Origin: Algoriphagus sp. PAP.12
GTDB lineage: Bacteria; Bacteroidota; Bacteroidia; Cytophagales; Cyclobacteriaceae
DNA length: 64,000 bases
Direction of reading: 5' to 3'
Assembly: GCF_026652115.1 (NCBI RefSeq)
Contig: NZ_JAPPSQ010000005.1
Coordinates: 186,001-250,000, forward strand
The notes under the pieces were generated by a model that saw nothing but the letters and a program-made list of their open reading frames with translations, was not told where the DNA came from and searched no databases. A program made the position numbers and the translations under genes. This document shows, piece after piece, positions 25,868 through 36,136 of the stretch. Within the stretch, counting starts at the first letter, position 1. Every line of letters starts with the position of its first letter.

Positions 25868-27394
25868 ATGGCAGTTAAAAAAATCGAATCTGCACTGATC
25901 TCAGTCTTTTACAAAGACAATCTTGAACCTATCATCGCTTTGTTGAAAAAGCATGGCGTAAAAATCTATTCTACCGGTGGTACTCAGAAGTTTATCGAGG
26001 AGCAAGGAGCTGAAGTTATTCCTGTTGAGGAGTTGACTAGCTACCCTTCTATTTTCGGTGGTAGAGTAAAAACCCTTCACCCAAAGATTTTCGGTGGAAT
26101 TCTTCACAGAAGAGACAACGAAAGTGATTTGGCTCAGGCGACAGAATTCGACATCCCTGCAATCGACTTGGTCATCGTTGATTTGTATCCATTCGAGGAA
26201 ACAGTTGCTTCTGGAGCTTCTGAAGCCGACATCATCGAGAAAATCGATATTGGCGGAATCTCTTTGATCAGAGCTGCTGCCAAAAACTTCAAAGATGTAA
26301 CCATCATCGCTTCAAAAGCACAGTATGGAGAATTGGAAGCAAAACTTTCTGAGCAAGATGGCGGAACTACCATCGAGGACAGAAGATATTTTGCTGCTCA
26401 GGCATTCCAGGTTTCTTCCAACTACGATACGCATATCTTCAACTACTTCAACCAAACTGAAAGCATCCCAGCTTTGAAAGTTTCTGAAAGTAAAGCAAAG
26501 GCTCTTCGATACGGAGAAAACCCTCATCAAGCTGCTCATTTCTATGGTGACTTGGAGGATTTGTTTGATCAGTTGAATGGAAAAGAACTTTCTTACAACA
26601 ACTTGGTGGACGTTGACGCAGCTGTCAATTTGATTGCTGAATTCCCTGAGCAAACTGCATTTGCAATCTTGAAGCATACCAATGCTTGTGGATGTGCAAC
26701 TGCTGAAACGGTAAAAGAAGCTTATCAAAAAGCATTTGCTGCTGACACTACTTCCGCTTTCGGTGGTGTGTTGATAACCAATAAAACTGTAGACAAAGCT
26801 GCAGCTGAAGAAATGCACAGCTTGTTCTTTGAAGTTTTGATTGCTCCTGAATTCACTGAGGAAGCTTTGGAAATCTTGACAGGTAAGAAAAACAGAATCT
26901 TGCTTCGTCAGAAAATGTCTTTGCCAGGCACCAAAATGATCAAAACCCTATTGAATGGTGTGATTGAGCAGGATAAGGATTTGGCCACTGAGTCCAAAGA
27001 AGACTTCAAAGTAGTTACCAAAGTAGCTCCTACTGCTAGTGAAATAGACGCATTGGTTTTTGCTGCTAAAGTATGTAAGCACACCAAGTCAAACACCATC
27101 GTTTTGAGTAATGACTCTCAGCTTTTCGCTTCTGGAGTTGGACAAACATCCAGAGTAGATGCTTTGCGTCAAGCAATCATCAAGGCTTCAGAATTCGGAT
27201 TTAATTTGAATGGTGCGGTGATGGCCTCTGATGCTTTCTTCCCTTTCCCTGACTGCGTGGAGATCGCTCATGAAGCTGGAATCACCGCTGTTGTTCAACC
27301 TGGTGGATCTATCAAAGATCAATTGAGCATCGATTATTGTGATGCAAATGGGATGGCAATGGTGATGACAGGTGTAAGACACTTCAAACACTAA
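25868..27394 (+). CDS. purH: Bifunctional AICAR formyltransferase / IMP cyclohydrolase
   Basis: Catalyses the last two steps to IMP. It is 508 residues. The N-terminal IMP cyclohydrolase (MGS-like) domain, residues ~1-195, has STGGTQKFIEEQG, GGRVKTLHPKIFGGIL and IDIGGISLIRAAAKN. The C-terminal AICAR transformylase has ALRYGENPHQAA and the catalytic Lys-His pair in ILKHTNACGCA. C-terminal DAFFPFPDCVEIAHEAGI is intact. It is followed by a strong terminator. Confidence 0.97.
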   Translation: MAVKKIESALISVFYKDNLEPIIALLKKHGVKIYSTGGTQKFIEEQGAEVIPVEELTSYPSIFGGRVKTLHPKIFGGILHRRDNESDLAQATEFDIPAIDLVIVDLYPFEETVASGASEADIIEKIDIGGISLIRAAAKNFKDVTIIASKAQYGELEAKLSEQDGGTTIEDRRYFAAQAFQVSSNYDTHIFNYFNQTESIPALKVSESKAKALRYGENPHQAAHFYGDLEDLFDQLNGKELSYNNLVDVDAAVNLIAEFPEQTAFAILKHTNACGCATAETVKEAYQKAFAADTTSAFGGVLITNKTVDKAAAEEMHSLFFEVLIAPEFTEEALEILTGKKNRILLRQKMSLPGTKMIKTLLNGVIEQDKDLATESKEDFKVVTKVAPTASEIDALVFAAKVCKHTKSNTIVLSNDSQLFASGVGQTSRVDALRQAIIKASEFGFNLNGAVMASDAFFPFPDCVEIAHEAGITAVVQPGGSIKDQLSIDYCDANGMAMVMTGVRHFKH

Positions 27395-27418
27395 TTACAG
27401 ATCCTAGCATCAAGATTC

Positions 27419-27455
27419 AAGACCTTTGGAGTTTAATTTCCGAAGGTCTTTTTTT
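27419..27455 (+). terminator. Terminator of purH
   Basis: 12-bp stem with one T:G pair (arms 27,419-27,430 and 27,439-27,450), 8-base loop, followed by T5. The T run doubles as the -33 region of the next promoter. Confidence 0.9.
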
Positions 27456-27482
27456 GTGCTTAACATCGGTTAAATAGGTTTG
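27453..27482 (+). promoter_or_regulatory. Promoter of the DPP-IV gene
   Basis: TTTG (27,453-27,456), 18 bases, TAGGTTTG (27,475-27,482): a full -33/-7 pattern. It predicts a leader of about 110 bases before the ATG at 27,598. Confidence 0.6.
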
Positions 27483-27597
27483 AATTCTTAAGAAAATCAA
27501 TAATTCAAGATTTTTCCAGCCTCCCATGTATTTAGGCCAGCAATTCAAATTAAAAACCCTTATCATCGTAGCTGAATAAATTTAACCCAAATAGAAA

Positions 27598-29670
27598 ATG
27601 AAGAATATGTTCTTCCTAGCAGCCGCATTGGCTGCTACAGTTTCTGTTACTCAAGCCCAGGACAAATTGAAAAACATGCCTGGTTATGAGCAATATCAAA
27701 AAGTAGCACCTCAAATTTATACCGCAGTAAAATCCGGGGCTATCTCAGCTAAGTGGAGTGAAGACGGTAGCTCTTTTGAATATTCCCAAGACGGGAAACT
27801 CTTCAAATTTGATGTCAAGTCCAAAAAGGCAACCGAAATCGGTGACGCTCCAAAGCCTGAACCGAGAAGAAGAACAGGTCCTGCAAGAGGTCGTCAATAC
27901 GATTCAGCGATTTCTCCAGATGGCACATTCAACGCTTTCACAAAGGACAGAAACATGTACCTCAGCAATGCTGATGGTTCAGGCGTAGTTCCTTTGACGA
28001 CAGATGGAAACGAGACCAATCAGGTAAAATACGGGATCGCAACCTGGGTTTATGGAGAGGAATTGAGACAAAATACCGCCATGTGGTGGTCTCCAGACAG
28101 CAAAAAGATCGCTTTCTATCGATTTGAGGAGAAAGATGTCAAGAAATACTATGTCCTTTTGGATCAATTGAGCTTATATGACTCTTTGGAAATCGAAGCA
28201 TATCCTAAAGTAGGTGAGCCAAACCTTCCTGTAGATTTGATGGTCTATGATTTGGATACCAAAAAGCTTACAAAGCTAGACACCAGAGACGGTAAGCCTT
28301 TCCAAGACGGTGAATTAGGAACCTACATTTACGATATCTCCTGGACCCCTGACGGCAAAGAATTGCTTTTCCACAGTACCAATAGACTTCAGAATGTAAT
28401 GGAGCTTCGGGCTGCCAATCCAGAGACAGGAAAAAGCAGAACTGTAATCCGTGAAGAATGGCTTCCGAGTTGGGTAGATAATTCTCCAGAAATGAAGCCT
28501 CTGGATAATGGCACTCAGTTTATCTGGGCCTCAGAGCGTAGTGGTTTCAAAAACTATTACCTATACAATTACGATGGAACTTTGGTAAGTACTATTACCT
28601 CCCATCCATTTGAGGTTGCAGGCATTGTAAAGGTAGATGAGAAAAACGAGACACTTTACTACATGGCTAGGAGTGGCGACAACCACATGAAAATGCAGCT
28701 TCACCGAGTGAATTTTGATGGAACTAAAGATGTCCGTTTGACCGATCCAAGTTTAAACCACAGCGTTTCTATCTCTCCAAATGGAAAATATTTTGTGGAT
28801 GTCGCGCAGGCTCATGATGTAGCTCCTTTTACCAATTTGATCGATGCTAAAGGCAAAGTAGTGGCTGAGTTGGAGAAAAGTGACATGAGTAAATTCGAAG
28901 AACTTGGATTGAAAAAAGTGGAACATTTCACTTTTTCCTCTAAAGATGGAGTAACCCAATTGGATGGTTTGATTCACTTCCCTTCTGATTTCGATCCTAG
29001 CAAAAAGTATCCGGTTATCTTGAGCAACTACGGAGGGCCAGCAACCAATGCATTCCGCGAAACTTTCGTTTATCCTGATCCTTTGACTGAGTATGGGTTC
29101 TTGGTATTGAACATTGATGGAAGAAATGTAAGAGGGCGAGGAAAAGAGCTTTTGGACCAATTGTATGGCAATTTGGGCTTGGTGGAAATGGATGACTTTG
29201 CTGAAGGGGTAAAATCTCTTCATGATCGTCCTTATTTCGACAAAGAGCGAGTGGGAGTTTATGGTACATCTTACGGAGGAACTACAGCCGCAACCATGCT
29301 TTTGAGATTCCCTGAGCTTTTCCATGCTGCTGTAGCCAACTCTTCTGTAACTGACTGGAGAAACTATGACAACATCTATACAGAGCGATTCATGGGGACT
29401 TTGGAAACTAACCTAAAAGGCTACAACAGATTCAGCTTGATGAATATGGCTGATCAATTGGAAGGCGAGTTGTTAATTTTCTTCGGTACTGCAGATAATA
29501 ATGTACACCCATCCAATTCACTTCAACTGATCAAAGCATTCCAAAATGCTGGAAAAAGTATTGAAGTTCAAGTTGCTCCCGATGGAGGTCACACGGCTTT
29601 GAACAGAGACAGAATGATGGAATTCTTTATCAAACATTTAGTAACTGATTATCAAAAAGAAGTTAGATAA
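27598..29670 (+). CDS. Dipeptidyl peptidase IV (S9B family)
   Basis: Exported serine peptidase removing X-Pro or X-Ala dipeptides from peptide N termini. It has 690 residues with a signal peptide (cleavage after about ...VTQAQ, residue 21), an eight-blade beta-propeller (about 40-440) and a C-terminal alpha/beta hydrolase. The catalytic triad is readable: Ser558 in GTSYGG, Asp633 in GTADNNVH and His665 in DGGHTALNRD. The propeller carries the ATWVYGEELR motif whose glutamates bind the substrate amino terminus, which supports DPP-IV over other S9 enzymes. Its own promoter and terminator make it a single-gene unit. Confidence 0.92.
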   Translation: MKNMFFLAAALAATVSVTQAQDKLKNMPGYEQYQKVAPQIYTAVKSGAISAKWSEDGSSFEYSQDGKLFKFDVKSKKATEIGDAPKPEPRRRTGPARGRQYDSAISPDGTFNAFTKDRNMYLSNADGSGVVPLTTDGNETNQVKYGIATWVYGEELRQNTAMWWSPDSKKIAFYRFEEKDVKKYYVLLDQLSLYDSLEIEAYPKVGEPNLPVDLMVYDLDTKKLTKLDTRDGKPFQDGELGTYIYDISWTPDGKELLFHSTNRLQNVMELRAANPETGKSRTVIREEWLPSWVDNSPEMKPLDNGTQFIWASERSGFKNYYLYNYDGTLVSTITSHPFEVAGIVKVDEKNETLYYMARSGDNHMKMQLHRVNFDGTKDVRLTDPSLNHSVSISPNGKYFVDVAQAHDVAPFTNLIDAKGKVVAELEKSDMSKFEELGLKKVEHFTFSSKDGVTQLDGLIHFPSDFDPSKKYPVILSNYGGPATNAFRETFVYPDPLTEYGFLVLNIDGRNVRGRGKELLDQLYGNLGLVEMDDFAEGVKSLHDRPYFDKERVGVYGTSYGGTTAATMLLRFPELFHAAVANSSVTDWRNYDNIYTERFMGTLETNLKGYNRFSLMNMADQLEGELLIFFGTADNNVHPSNSLQLIKAFQNAGKSIEVQVAPDGGHTALNRDRMMEFFIKHLVTDYQKEVR

Positions 29671-29729
29671 TATATGTAGGATATAGGAAGTCAGATACCA
29701 GAAAAAGAAGCTCTTTTCAGCACATAAAG

Positions 29730-29767
29730 AAAAAGCCATAGTTCGAGAAATTGAGCTATGGCTTTTT
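29730..29767 (+). terminator. Terminator of the DPP-IV gene
   Basis: Perfect 12-bp stem AAAAAGCCATAG / CTATGGCTTTTT, extendable by three further pairs. The 3' arm itself supplies the T run. Confidence 0.88.
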
Positions 29768-29844
29768 AATTTTACATTATGTATCAATCCTTGAAAATCA
29801 GACGTCTATAGCTCAAATTATTTTTAACACCAAAGTGATATCTA

Positions 29845-30627
29845 ATGAAAATCCAACAAAAATTATTAGTACTATTTTTAATAATAGCCATTATTTCTGG
29901 ATGTGACTTAGCCACCAATTCAGAAGAAATAATGGAAACAGAAGACTCCCCACTTTCTTCCGTTCTACCCATTATTTCAAACCCTGAGAATTTTAAAGAC
30001 AAACCTTTTAGAGTTACATACTATCAAGGGACTAACTTAATTTACATAAAAGACAAATATTATAACTCTGATGGCAATGAGGCATTAGACGTGTATTATA
30101 AAAGCTCGAACTTGGATACCGCTGGAATCACTATCTATACATATCAAAACAATTTACCCGTAGAAAAAAACAGCTACCCTTTAGTTGATGGGGAATATAT
30201 AGCTAGTGAAAAATTCACATATCTCTATGATGACCAAAAAAGGCTTCTCAAAACCCTTAGAACAGATGCTACATTGTACATGAGGTATGAATACAATCAA
30301 GAAAACCAAATTGACAAAATTCTATTCAGTGAAAACACTAGCAATGTAGAAGGCTACCAATTTTATTATGATGAAACTGGAAATATAAGCAGGCAAGTAT
30401 GGAGTTCTTTTTATCCTGAAGATTCTCCAATTCGGGACTGGCATTATATCTATGATAATGAAGGAAAGTTGAAATATAAATCAATCCCTACTTATCCTGA
30501 TGGTGAACTTAACCCAATGTTTGTTTATCTCTATGATGATCAAGGGAGACAAATAGAAGAACAAGAATTATATCCTGAATATGGATTTGTCCTCCATTTT
30601 CGGAAAACATACGAATACCCTGAGTGA
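29845..30627 (+). CDS. Lipoprotein with YD-like repeats, function unknown
   Basis: 260 residues. It starts with a lipoprotein signal (LFLIIAIISGC, Cys20). From about residue 105 it shows repeated Tyr-Asp segments of the YD/RHS type at about 20-40-residue spacing: FTYLYDDQKRLLKTL, MRYEYNQENQIDKI, YQFYYDETGNISRQ, WHYIYDNEGKLKYK and FVYLYDDQGRQIEE. Free-standing lipoproteins of this kind are frequent and uncharacterised in Bacteroidota; there is no toxin or RHS core here. It is AT-richer than its neighbours. No promoter was found. Confidence 0.65.
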   Translation: MKIQQKLLVLFLIIAIISGCDLATNSEEIMETEDSPLSSVLPIISNPENFKDKPFRVTYYQGTNLIYIKDKYYNSDGNEALDVYYKSSNLDTAGITIYTYQNNLPVEKNSYPLVDGEYIASEKFTYLYDDQKRLLKTLRTDATLYMRYEYNQENQIDKILFSENTSNVEGYQFYYDETGNISRQVWSSFYPEDSPIRDWHYIYDNEGKLKYKSIPTYPDGELNPMFVYLYDDQGRQIEEQELYPEYGFVLHFRKTYEYPE

Positions 30628-30717
30628 AATGAGTTTTGAATTTTTTGAGTTTTTTAAATATAGATACAAGGTATCTCAATCCACGATTTTTACTGTAGTC
30701 CAATTCAATCATAAAAA

Positions 30718-32238
30718 TCAATAGCTCACCCCAAACTCCTCAAAAACACCTTCTTGATCTCCTGAAATAGAATCTGCTTTAACAGAAATCCCGGCCTTCA
30801 TTCCCCAAGACCACCAAGCAAGATTGTCTCCAATGACATTTGTAGCTAAGTCCGTCCAAGAGTTTCCATCCAAGCTATACGAGAAAACAAACTCCTTTCC
30901 TTCCTTCATTTGGGCATTTAAATAGACTTTTTCAGAAGATTCTAACTTAATCTTTTCCAATTCTTCCCAGTTTCCTCCACTTTGTTTCCAAATAATCAAG
31001 GAATCCCCTTGGACTCCTATACCCAGATTATTGTCACGAGTCGCATAAAAAGTCAAGCTTTTCAAGGCATCACCTCCCCTTTCTACTATTGTGCCAAAAG
31101 AACCATTTGCAGCATCTGGATTGACACCCAAAAAAGCTTGAAATTGACCATTACGTTCATCTTTGAGTACCAATTTCCCATCAGAAAGCTGGTAGGACAC
31201 GTTTTCAATCCCGACATCAAATCTCCAAATTGGTTTCAATTCATTAGCCTCAAAATCATCTTTGAAGTCTTGGACTATCAACCCTCTGTCAGACTCTGAA
31301 TTAAAATAAGGCCAACCGCTATTATTATCCCATTCTATTTGGCTGAGTAGTACTGTCCTTCCAATAGTTGGAAAGCCAGATGATGGATAGGCATGATAGA
31401 GATAATACCAGTCCTCTCCTTTTTGAAGCGCAGTTCCATGCCCCGGACATTTCCAATTTTCATTTCCTACCAATATTGGATTCCCGTTATATTTCTCCCA
31501 AGGTCCTTCCATGGTTTTTGCCCTTGCTACTCCTACCTGGTAGTCACAATTGGCCCCACAACAAGCATTCCCGGAATAGAGCATGTACAAGTAGCCTTCA
31601 TGTTCCAAAATAGTCTGTCCTTCAATTCCACCTCTTTCCCAAGAATCTGCCTCTGCTGTCACCACTTCAAAAGCTTCTCCTTCAAGACTAAGCCCATCTT
31701 TGCTCAATTTGGAACCTAAAAGCTGGATGGGCTTTCCTTCAGTCAATCCATAGGCTTTCCAAGTGATGTATAGATCTTCTCCTTCCTCATAGACGAACGC
31801 ATCTATCGCTTCCTCTCCCCATTCGATGATCACCCCATGATCTTCAAAACCTTTACTAATATCATCTGTGGTCGCGACTCCTACACATGACACTCCGTCT
31901 TTTCTTCGCGCTGTGTAATAGCAATAAAACTTCCCATCCTTATAGAAAAGCTCGGGAGCCCAAAAGCTATTGATCGTCCATTTAGGCTTTTCCCGAAAAA
32001 CATAATCGACAAAATCCCAATTCTTCAAATCCTTAGATTGGTATATCGGATAAAATGGCCCCCAATCATTGGAAGATCCGGTGGCATAAAAAACACCATC
32101 TACTTCAATCATACTGGGATCTGGCAGCTCACCCGGAATCACTTGCTGCTGGACAAAAGGAGTCTTTTCCTCTTGAATTGGATTACAGGCCAAAAGGGCT
32201 GCTGAAAAACATAATGTCCAAAAGGTATTCTTATCCAT
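30718..32238 (-). CDS. GH43-family glycoside hydrolase, lipoprotein
   Basis: Surface or periplasmic glycosidase, probably acting on arabinose- or xylose-containing glycans. I choose the ATG at 32,238 (506 residues) since it gives a lipoprotein signal with Cys18 (FSAALLAC); the frame is open 18 codons further. The three GH43 acidic residues fit: Asp40 (ELPDPSMI, base), Asp146 (EEAIDAFVYE, pKa modulator) and Glu206 (GGIEGQTIL, acid). The five-blade propeller fills ~35-330, and a C-terminal beta-sandwich of the GH43 accessory type follows (about 335-506). It is a monocistronic gene convergent with the YD lipoprotein. Confidence 0.88.
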   Translation of the reverse strand: MDKNTFWTLCFSAALLACNPIQEEKTPFVQQQVIPGELPDPSMIEVDGVFYATGSSNDWGPFYPIYQSKDLKNWDFVDYVFREKPKWTINSFWAPELFYKDGKFYCYYTARRKDGVSCVGVATTDDISKGFEDHGVIIEWGEEAIDAFVYEEGEDLYITWKAYGLTEGKPIQLLGSKLSKDGLSLEGEAFEVVTAEADSWERGGIEGQTILEHEGYLYMLYSGNACCGANCDYQVGVARAKTMEGPWEKYNGNPILVGNENWKCPGHGTALQKGEDWYYLYHAYPSSGFPTIGRTVLLSQIEWDNNSGWPYFNSESDRGLIVQDFKDDFEANELKPIWRFDVGIENVSYQLSDGKLVLKDERNGQFQAFLGVNPDAANGSFGTIVERGGDALKSLTFYATRDNNLGIGVQGDSLIIWKQSGGNWEELEKIKLESSEKVYLNAQMKEGKEFVFSYSLDGNSWTDLATNVIGDNLAWWSWGMKAGISVKADSISGDQEGVFEEFGVSY

Positions 32239-32457
32239 GTTTTGAAAATTTGAAAAGCTAAAACTCTTAAATGGTAGAAAAGTCAATTTCATTTGCGACG
32301 GTTAATTTGACAATGTAAACCCCCATTTTTCAAAATCTAATTCAAATATGATGGTTGGCAGGATTTTAGTTTTCATTTAGCCCGACAAATCCCCTATTTT
32401 GCCCATTGGTTATCAACCCTAAGCCTGAAAAAATCGTAATTCCTATTTCGTAAATCG

Positions 32458-32465
32458 TATTTTTG
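32458..32465 (+). promoter_or_regulatory. Candidate -7 element for cysS
   Basis: TATTTTTG fits TAnnTTTG and ends only 6 bases before the cysS ATG. If used, the mRNA would start at or next to the start codon. No -33 TTG is visible. Confidence 0.4.
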
Positions 32466-32471
32466 CAACTT

Positions 32472-33965
32472 ATGAAGTCGCATCAACTGAAAATATACAA
32501 TACCCTTTCGAGGGAAAAAGAAGAGTTTCAAGCCATCAATCCTCCTTTCGTAGGAATGTATGTCTGTGGTCCTACAGTCTATGGAGATGCACATTTGGGC
32601 CATGCAAGACCTGCTGTCACTTTCGATACAGTCAACCGATATCTGACCTATTTGGATTATCGAGTTCGCTATGTCCGCAACATCACCGATGTAGGACACT
32701 TGCAGGGTGACGCAGATGAAGGAGAGGACAAAATCGCCAAAAAAGCAAAACTTGAGCAGTTGGAGCCTATGGAAGTAGCCCAACAATATACCGATTCTTA
32801 TCACCGGGATATGGCTGCTTTGAATACCTGGAAGCCAAGCATCGAGCCAAGAGCGACAGGTCATATTCCTGAGCAAATTGCCTTGGTAGAAGCCATTTTA
32901 GCCGAAGGCCTTGCCTATGAGGTAAACGGCTCAGTTTATTTCGACGTACTCAAATACAATGAAAGCTATAAATACGGTAAGCTTTCTGGAAGAATCTTAG
33001 ACGAGCTAATGAGTGGAAGCCGTGATTTGGACGGACAAGGTGAAAAGAGAAATCCGGTAGATTTTGCACTTTGGAAAAACGCAGCTCCGGAGCACCTGAT
33101 GAAGTGGGATTCTCCATGGGGAATTGGTTTCCCGGGATGGCATTTGGAGTGTACAGCTATGAGCTCCAAATACTTGGGAACTCAATTTGATATTCACGGA
33201 GGAGGAATGGACTTGATGTTTCCGCATCACGAATGTGAGATCGCGCAGGGAAATGCATGCAACCATCAAGATCCTGCCCGCTATTGGATGCACAACAACA
33301 TGATCACCATCAACGGTCAGAAGATGGGAAAATCATTGGGTAATTTCATTACGTTACAGGAGCTTTTCACAGGAGATCACAAACTTCTAGAACAAGCATA
33401 TAGCCCGATGACTATCCGTTATTTCATGTTGACAGCTCATTACAGATCCACTTTGGATTTCTCCAATGAAGCACTTCAAGCGGCTCAGAAAGGTTATAAA
33501 AAGCTAATCAATGGCTTAAGAATTGCCCGTTCTTTGGAATTTACGCCTGAGGCTGGAGTAGATTTGGATGAGAAGCAGATTCAGCAAATTGAATCAAGTA
33601 TCAATTCTGCTTTCCGTGCGATGGATGATGACTTCAATACAGCACAGGCTATAGGTCATCTGTTCAACTTATTGAAAAAAATCAACTCCATCTTCACAGG
33701 ACAATTGAAGTATTCAGCTTTGGGAGAGGAGATATTCAATAAGCTAAAAGACACCTTCATCAACTTTGTGGTGGATATTTTAGGTCTTTTGGAAGAGAAA
33801 AGTGAAGTGCAGGAACCGATGTTGAACTTGCTACTGAAACTTTACTCTGAAGCCAAAACAGCCAGAGATTATGACAAAGTGGACGAGATCCGTGCAGGAT
33901 TGAAATCAATGGGTTTTGTAGTAAAAGACATGAAAGAAAAAATTGACTGGGCATATGAAGAATAG
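32472..33965 (+). CDS. cysS: Cysteinyl-tRNA synthetase
   Basis: Charges tRNA-Cys in the cytoplasm. It has 497 residues from the ATG at 32,472; a TTG 9 bases upstream lies inside the -7 element and would add only three residues. The HIGH-type motif reads AHLGHARP, and the KMSKS-type loop is KMGKSLGNF. Zinc ligands are in [16 protein letters not shown] and HHECEIAQ. The C-terminal DALR-like helical domain is complete. The stop overlaps the next gene by 11 bases. Confidence 0.97.
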   Translation: MKSHQLKIYNTLSREKEEFQAINPPFVGMYVCGPTVYGDAHLGHARPAVTFDTVNRYLTYLDYRVRYVRNITDVGHLQGDADEGEDKIAKKAKLEQLEPMEVAQQYTDSYHRDMAALNTWKPSIEPRATGHIPEQIALVEAILAEGLAYEVNGSVYFDVLKYNESYKYGKLSGRILDELMSGSRDLDGQGEKRNPVDFALWKNAAPEHLMKWDSPWGIGFPGWHLECTAMSSKYLGTQFDIHGGGMDLMFPHHECEIAQGNACNHQDPARYWMHNNMITINGQKMGKSLGNFITLQELFTGDHKLLEQAYSPMTIRYFMLTAHYRSTLDFSNEALQAAQKGYKKLINGLRIARSLEFTPEAGVDLDEKQIQQIESSINSAFRAMDDDFNTAQAIGHLFNLLKKINSIFTGQLKYSALGEEIFNKLKDTFINFVVDILGLLEEKSEVQEPMLNLLLKLYSEAKTARDYDKVDEIRAGLKSMGFVVKDMKEKIDWAYEE

Positions 33966-34932
33966 AATCTGGCTTTTAGCCTTGCTCATATTCGCTTGGG
34001 CTTGTTCTGGTGAAAAAACTACAGAATCAACCGTTCCGGAAGTAGTCGTAAAACCCTATCCCACTTTCAATCCTGATTCCGCATATGCCTATGTTGAAAA
34101 ACAGGTGAGTTTCGGACCTCGAGTACCCGGTACTGCAGGACACCAAGCCACCAAAGATTGGCTTATTTCCAAATTCGAAGGTTTTGGTTGGGAAGTCCAA
34201 ACCCAGGATTTCCAAGCAAAAACCTATGATGGTTTGACCTGGGATTTGAGTAATATCATCGCTTCCTATAATCCAGGAGCCACCAAAAGAATCTTATTGG
34301 CAGCTCACTGGGATACCCGTAGAATTGCCGATAAGGACACGCAAGACATTGATCAACCGATTGATGGAGCAAATGATGGAGGCTCTGGTGTAGGTGTTTT
34401 GTTGGAAATTGCTCGTTCGATCTCCGCACAAGAATTGAAACCAGATGTGGGTATCGATATCATTCTTTTCGATGGAGAAGATGATGGAGAACCAGATCAT
34501 GCTTCCATGAGGAATAACTCTCAGATTTGGTGGTGCTTAGGGTCTCAGCATTGGTCCAATAACAAACATGTGCCGAATTATTCAGCTTATTATGGAATCT
34601 TGGTGGATATGGTTGGAGCGAAAGGAGCACGTTTTTTTAGAGAGGGATACTCAAGAAAATATGCCTCTGGTATCTTGAAAAAAGTTTGGGATAATGCAGC
34701 ACAAGTAGGTCATTCTGCATTTTTCATCAACAGAGATGCTCCGGAAATCACAGATGATCATGCTTTTGTCAATGAATATGGACAGATCCCAATGATTGAT
34801 ATTATTGAGTTTTCTCCTGATTTGGGATTTAGCAGGTATCACCATACTCATATGGATAATATGGAACTGATTGATAGACGTTCCTTGCAAGCTGTAGGAG
34901 AAACTGTTTTATTTACAGTTTACCAAGAATAG
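33955..34932 (+). CDS. M28-family zinc peptidase / glutaminyl-cyclase-like lipoprotein
   Basis: 325 residues with a lipoprotein signal ([11 protein letters not shown], Cys17). The fold is that of M28 peptidases, and the details are those of glutaminyl-peptide cyclotransferases: [41 protein letters not shown] and the C-terminal YHHTHMDN, which together give the zinc site His, Asp, Glu and His. I lean to a glutaminyl cyclase that forms N-terminal pyroglutamate on exported proteins, but an aminopeptidase is possible. Its ATG lies within the end of cysS (11-base overlap), so the two are coupled although their functions are unrelated. Confidence 0.8.
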   Translation: MKNRIWLLALLIFAWACSGEKTTESTVPEVVVKPYPTFNPDSAYAYVEKQVSFGPRVPGTAGHQATKDWLISKFEGFGWEVQTQDFQAKTYDGLTWDLSNIIASYNPGATKRILLAAHWDTRRIADKDTQDIDQPIDGANDGGSGVGVLLEIARSISAQELKPDVGIDIILFDGEDDGEPDHASMRNNSQIWWCLGSQHWSNNKHVPNYSAYYGILVDMVGAKGARFFREGYSRKYASGILKKVWDNAAQVGHSAFFINRDAPEITDDHAFVNEYGQIPMIDIIEFSPDLGFSRYHHTHMDNMELIDRRSLQAVGETVLFTVYQE

Positions 34933-34942
34933 GTTTACTCCT

Positions 34943-34952
34943 AAAGCGCTTT
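34943..34952. promoter_or_regulatory. LacI-type operator candidate 1 (upstream of lacI-family gene)
   Basis: Perfect 10-bp palindrome AAAGCGCTTT with the central CG typical of LacI-family operators, 56 bases upstream of the regulator's ATG. Confidence 0.5.
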
Positions 34953-34958
34953 GATTAC

Positions 34959-34966
34959 AAACGTTT
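34959..34966. promoter_or_regulatory. LacI-type operator candidate 2
   Basis: Perfect 8-bp palindrome AAACGTTT, CG-centred, 15.5 bases from the centre of the first site. Confidence 0.4.
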
Positions 34967-35008
34967 TAGGCATTGATTGAATAGATAGTTAAGGAAACTT
35001 ATTATACC

Positions 35009-36034
35009 ATGAAAAAAGGGCATCAGGTTACTATGAAGGAAATAGCAAAGAAACTGGGAGTATCAGTTTCCACTATTTCCCGTGCTTTGAAAGATTCACC
35101 CGAATTACATCCTGAGACGAAGAGAAAGATCGTCGAGATGGCTAAGGAGATGAATTACCAGCCCAATTTATTGGCTCAGAGTCTCCGAATCAGCCGTACC
35201 AAAACGCTAGGAGTAATCGTGCCTGAAATCACGTCACACTTCTTTGCCTCTTGTATAAGCGGGATTCAAGATCATGCAAACCGCAGAGGATACAATGTCA
35301 TGATCTGTCAATCCAATGAGTCCATTGAACAAGAAATTGCCAATATCAAAACTTTGGTTTCTTCTCAAGTTGATGCCTTACTGATTTCTCTTAGTCGGGA
35401 AACCAATCATTACGAGCATCTATACGAGCTATACAGTAGAGAAATTCCTTTTGTTCTTTTTGACCGCGTTCAAGAAGACATCCCTGTTTCGAAAGTTACT
35501 TTCAATGATGCAGGTGGTGCCTATCAGGTGACTCACCACTTGTTGGAGATGGGTTGCAAAAATATCGTTTATGTATCAGGACCAGAGGATCTTTATATTT
35601 CCAAAAAAAGAAAAGAAGGTTATCTGAAGGCATTGAAAGAGTATGGAATCGATGAAAACCCAGAATTTATCAAGATTTCAGACTTGACCTTGGGTGGCAA
35701 TATCCAAGTTGCAAAAGCAATTGCGGAAATGAATCCAAAACCAGACGGTGTGTTTTGTATGATTGACCCAGTTGCGGTTGATGTATTGACTTATTGGAAG
35801 TCTGTTGGATTGAAAGTGCCAGAAGATATAGCCTTAGCTGGCTTCACTGATAATCCTACCGCCGCAGTTGTAGAACCGCCTTTGACTACAGTTTCTCAAC
35901 CCGGGTATGAGATGGGAAAATTGGCAGTTAGTCACCTTTTGGATCAACTGGATGGTCAAGCTTCTGATGACCCGATTTCAATTGTATTAGAGACTACTTT
36001 AGTTCCCCGAAAATCATCTAATAAGCACTTGTAA
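35009..36034 (+). CDS. LacI-family transcriptional regulator
   Basis: Sugar-responsive repressor or activator of 341 residues. The N-terminal helix-turn-helix reads VTMKEIAKKLGVSVSTISRAL, followed by the hinge helix region EMNYQPNLLAQSL, and a periplasmic-binding-protein-like effector domain fills 60-335. Two CG-centred palindromes lie in its promoter, suggesting autoregulation. A closely similar palindrome lies upstream of the TIM-barrel sugar-isomerase gene at 46,017. It stands at the entrance of the carbohydrate region, so its effector is probably a sugar or keto-sugar handled there; that is inference. A terminator closes it. Confidence 0.93.
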   Translation: MKKGHQVTMKEIAKKLGVSVSTISRALKDSPELHPETKRKIVEMAKEMNYQPNLLAQSLRISRTKTLGVIVPEITSHFFASCISGIQDHANRRGYNVMICQSNESIEQEIANIKTLVSSQVDALLISLSRETNHYEHLYELYSREIPFVLFDRVQEDIPVSKVTFNDAGGAYQVTHHLLEMGCKNIVYVSGPEDLYISKKRKEGYLKALKEYGIDENPEFIKISDLTLGGNIQVAKAIAEMNPKPDGVFCMIDPVAVDVLTYWKSVGLKVPEDIALAGFTDNPTAAVVEPPLTTVSQPGYEMGKLAVSHLLDQLDGQASDDPISIVLETTLVPRKSSNKHL

Positions 36035-36056
36035 AGCAGTTTTTATTAATGAATTG

Positions 36057-36102
36057 AGCCTCCTTTTTGTAAAATTTTAAAAAAGGAGGCTTATTTTTTT
36101 TC
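36057..36102 (+). terminator. Terminator of the lacI-family gene
   Basis: 12-bp stem AGCCTCCTTTTT / AAAAAGGAGGCT (36,057-36,068 and 36,080-36,091), 11-base loop, followed by a T-rich run. Confidence 0.9.
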
Positions 36103-36136
36103 TTTAATGTTTCTCCTTGAAAAATTAGCTCTTTTT

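Noticed and set aside
32239..32292. Longer start of the GH43 protein
   Set aside because: The extra 18 residues would bury the lipoprotein signal that begins at MDKNTFW.
32359..32365. CAGGATT upstream of cysS / GH43 as a further operator half-site
   Set aside because: A single 5-base core match is expected many times by chance in 64 kb, and no second half-site is at 10-base distance.
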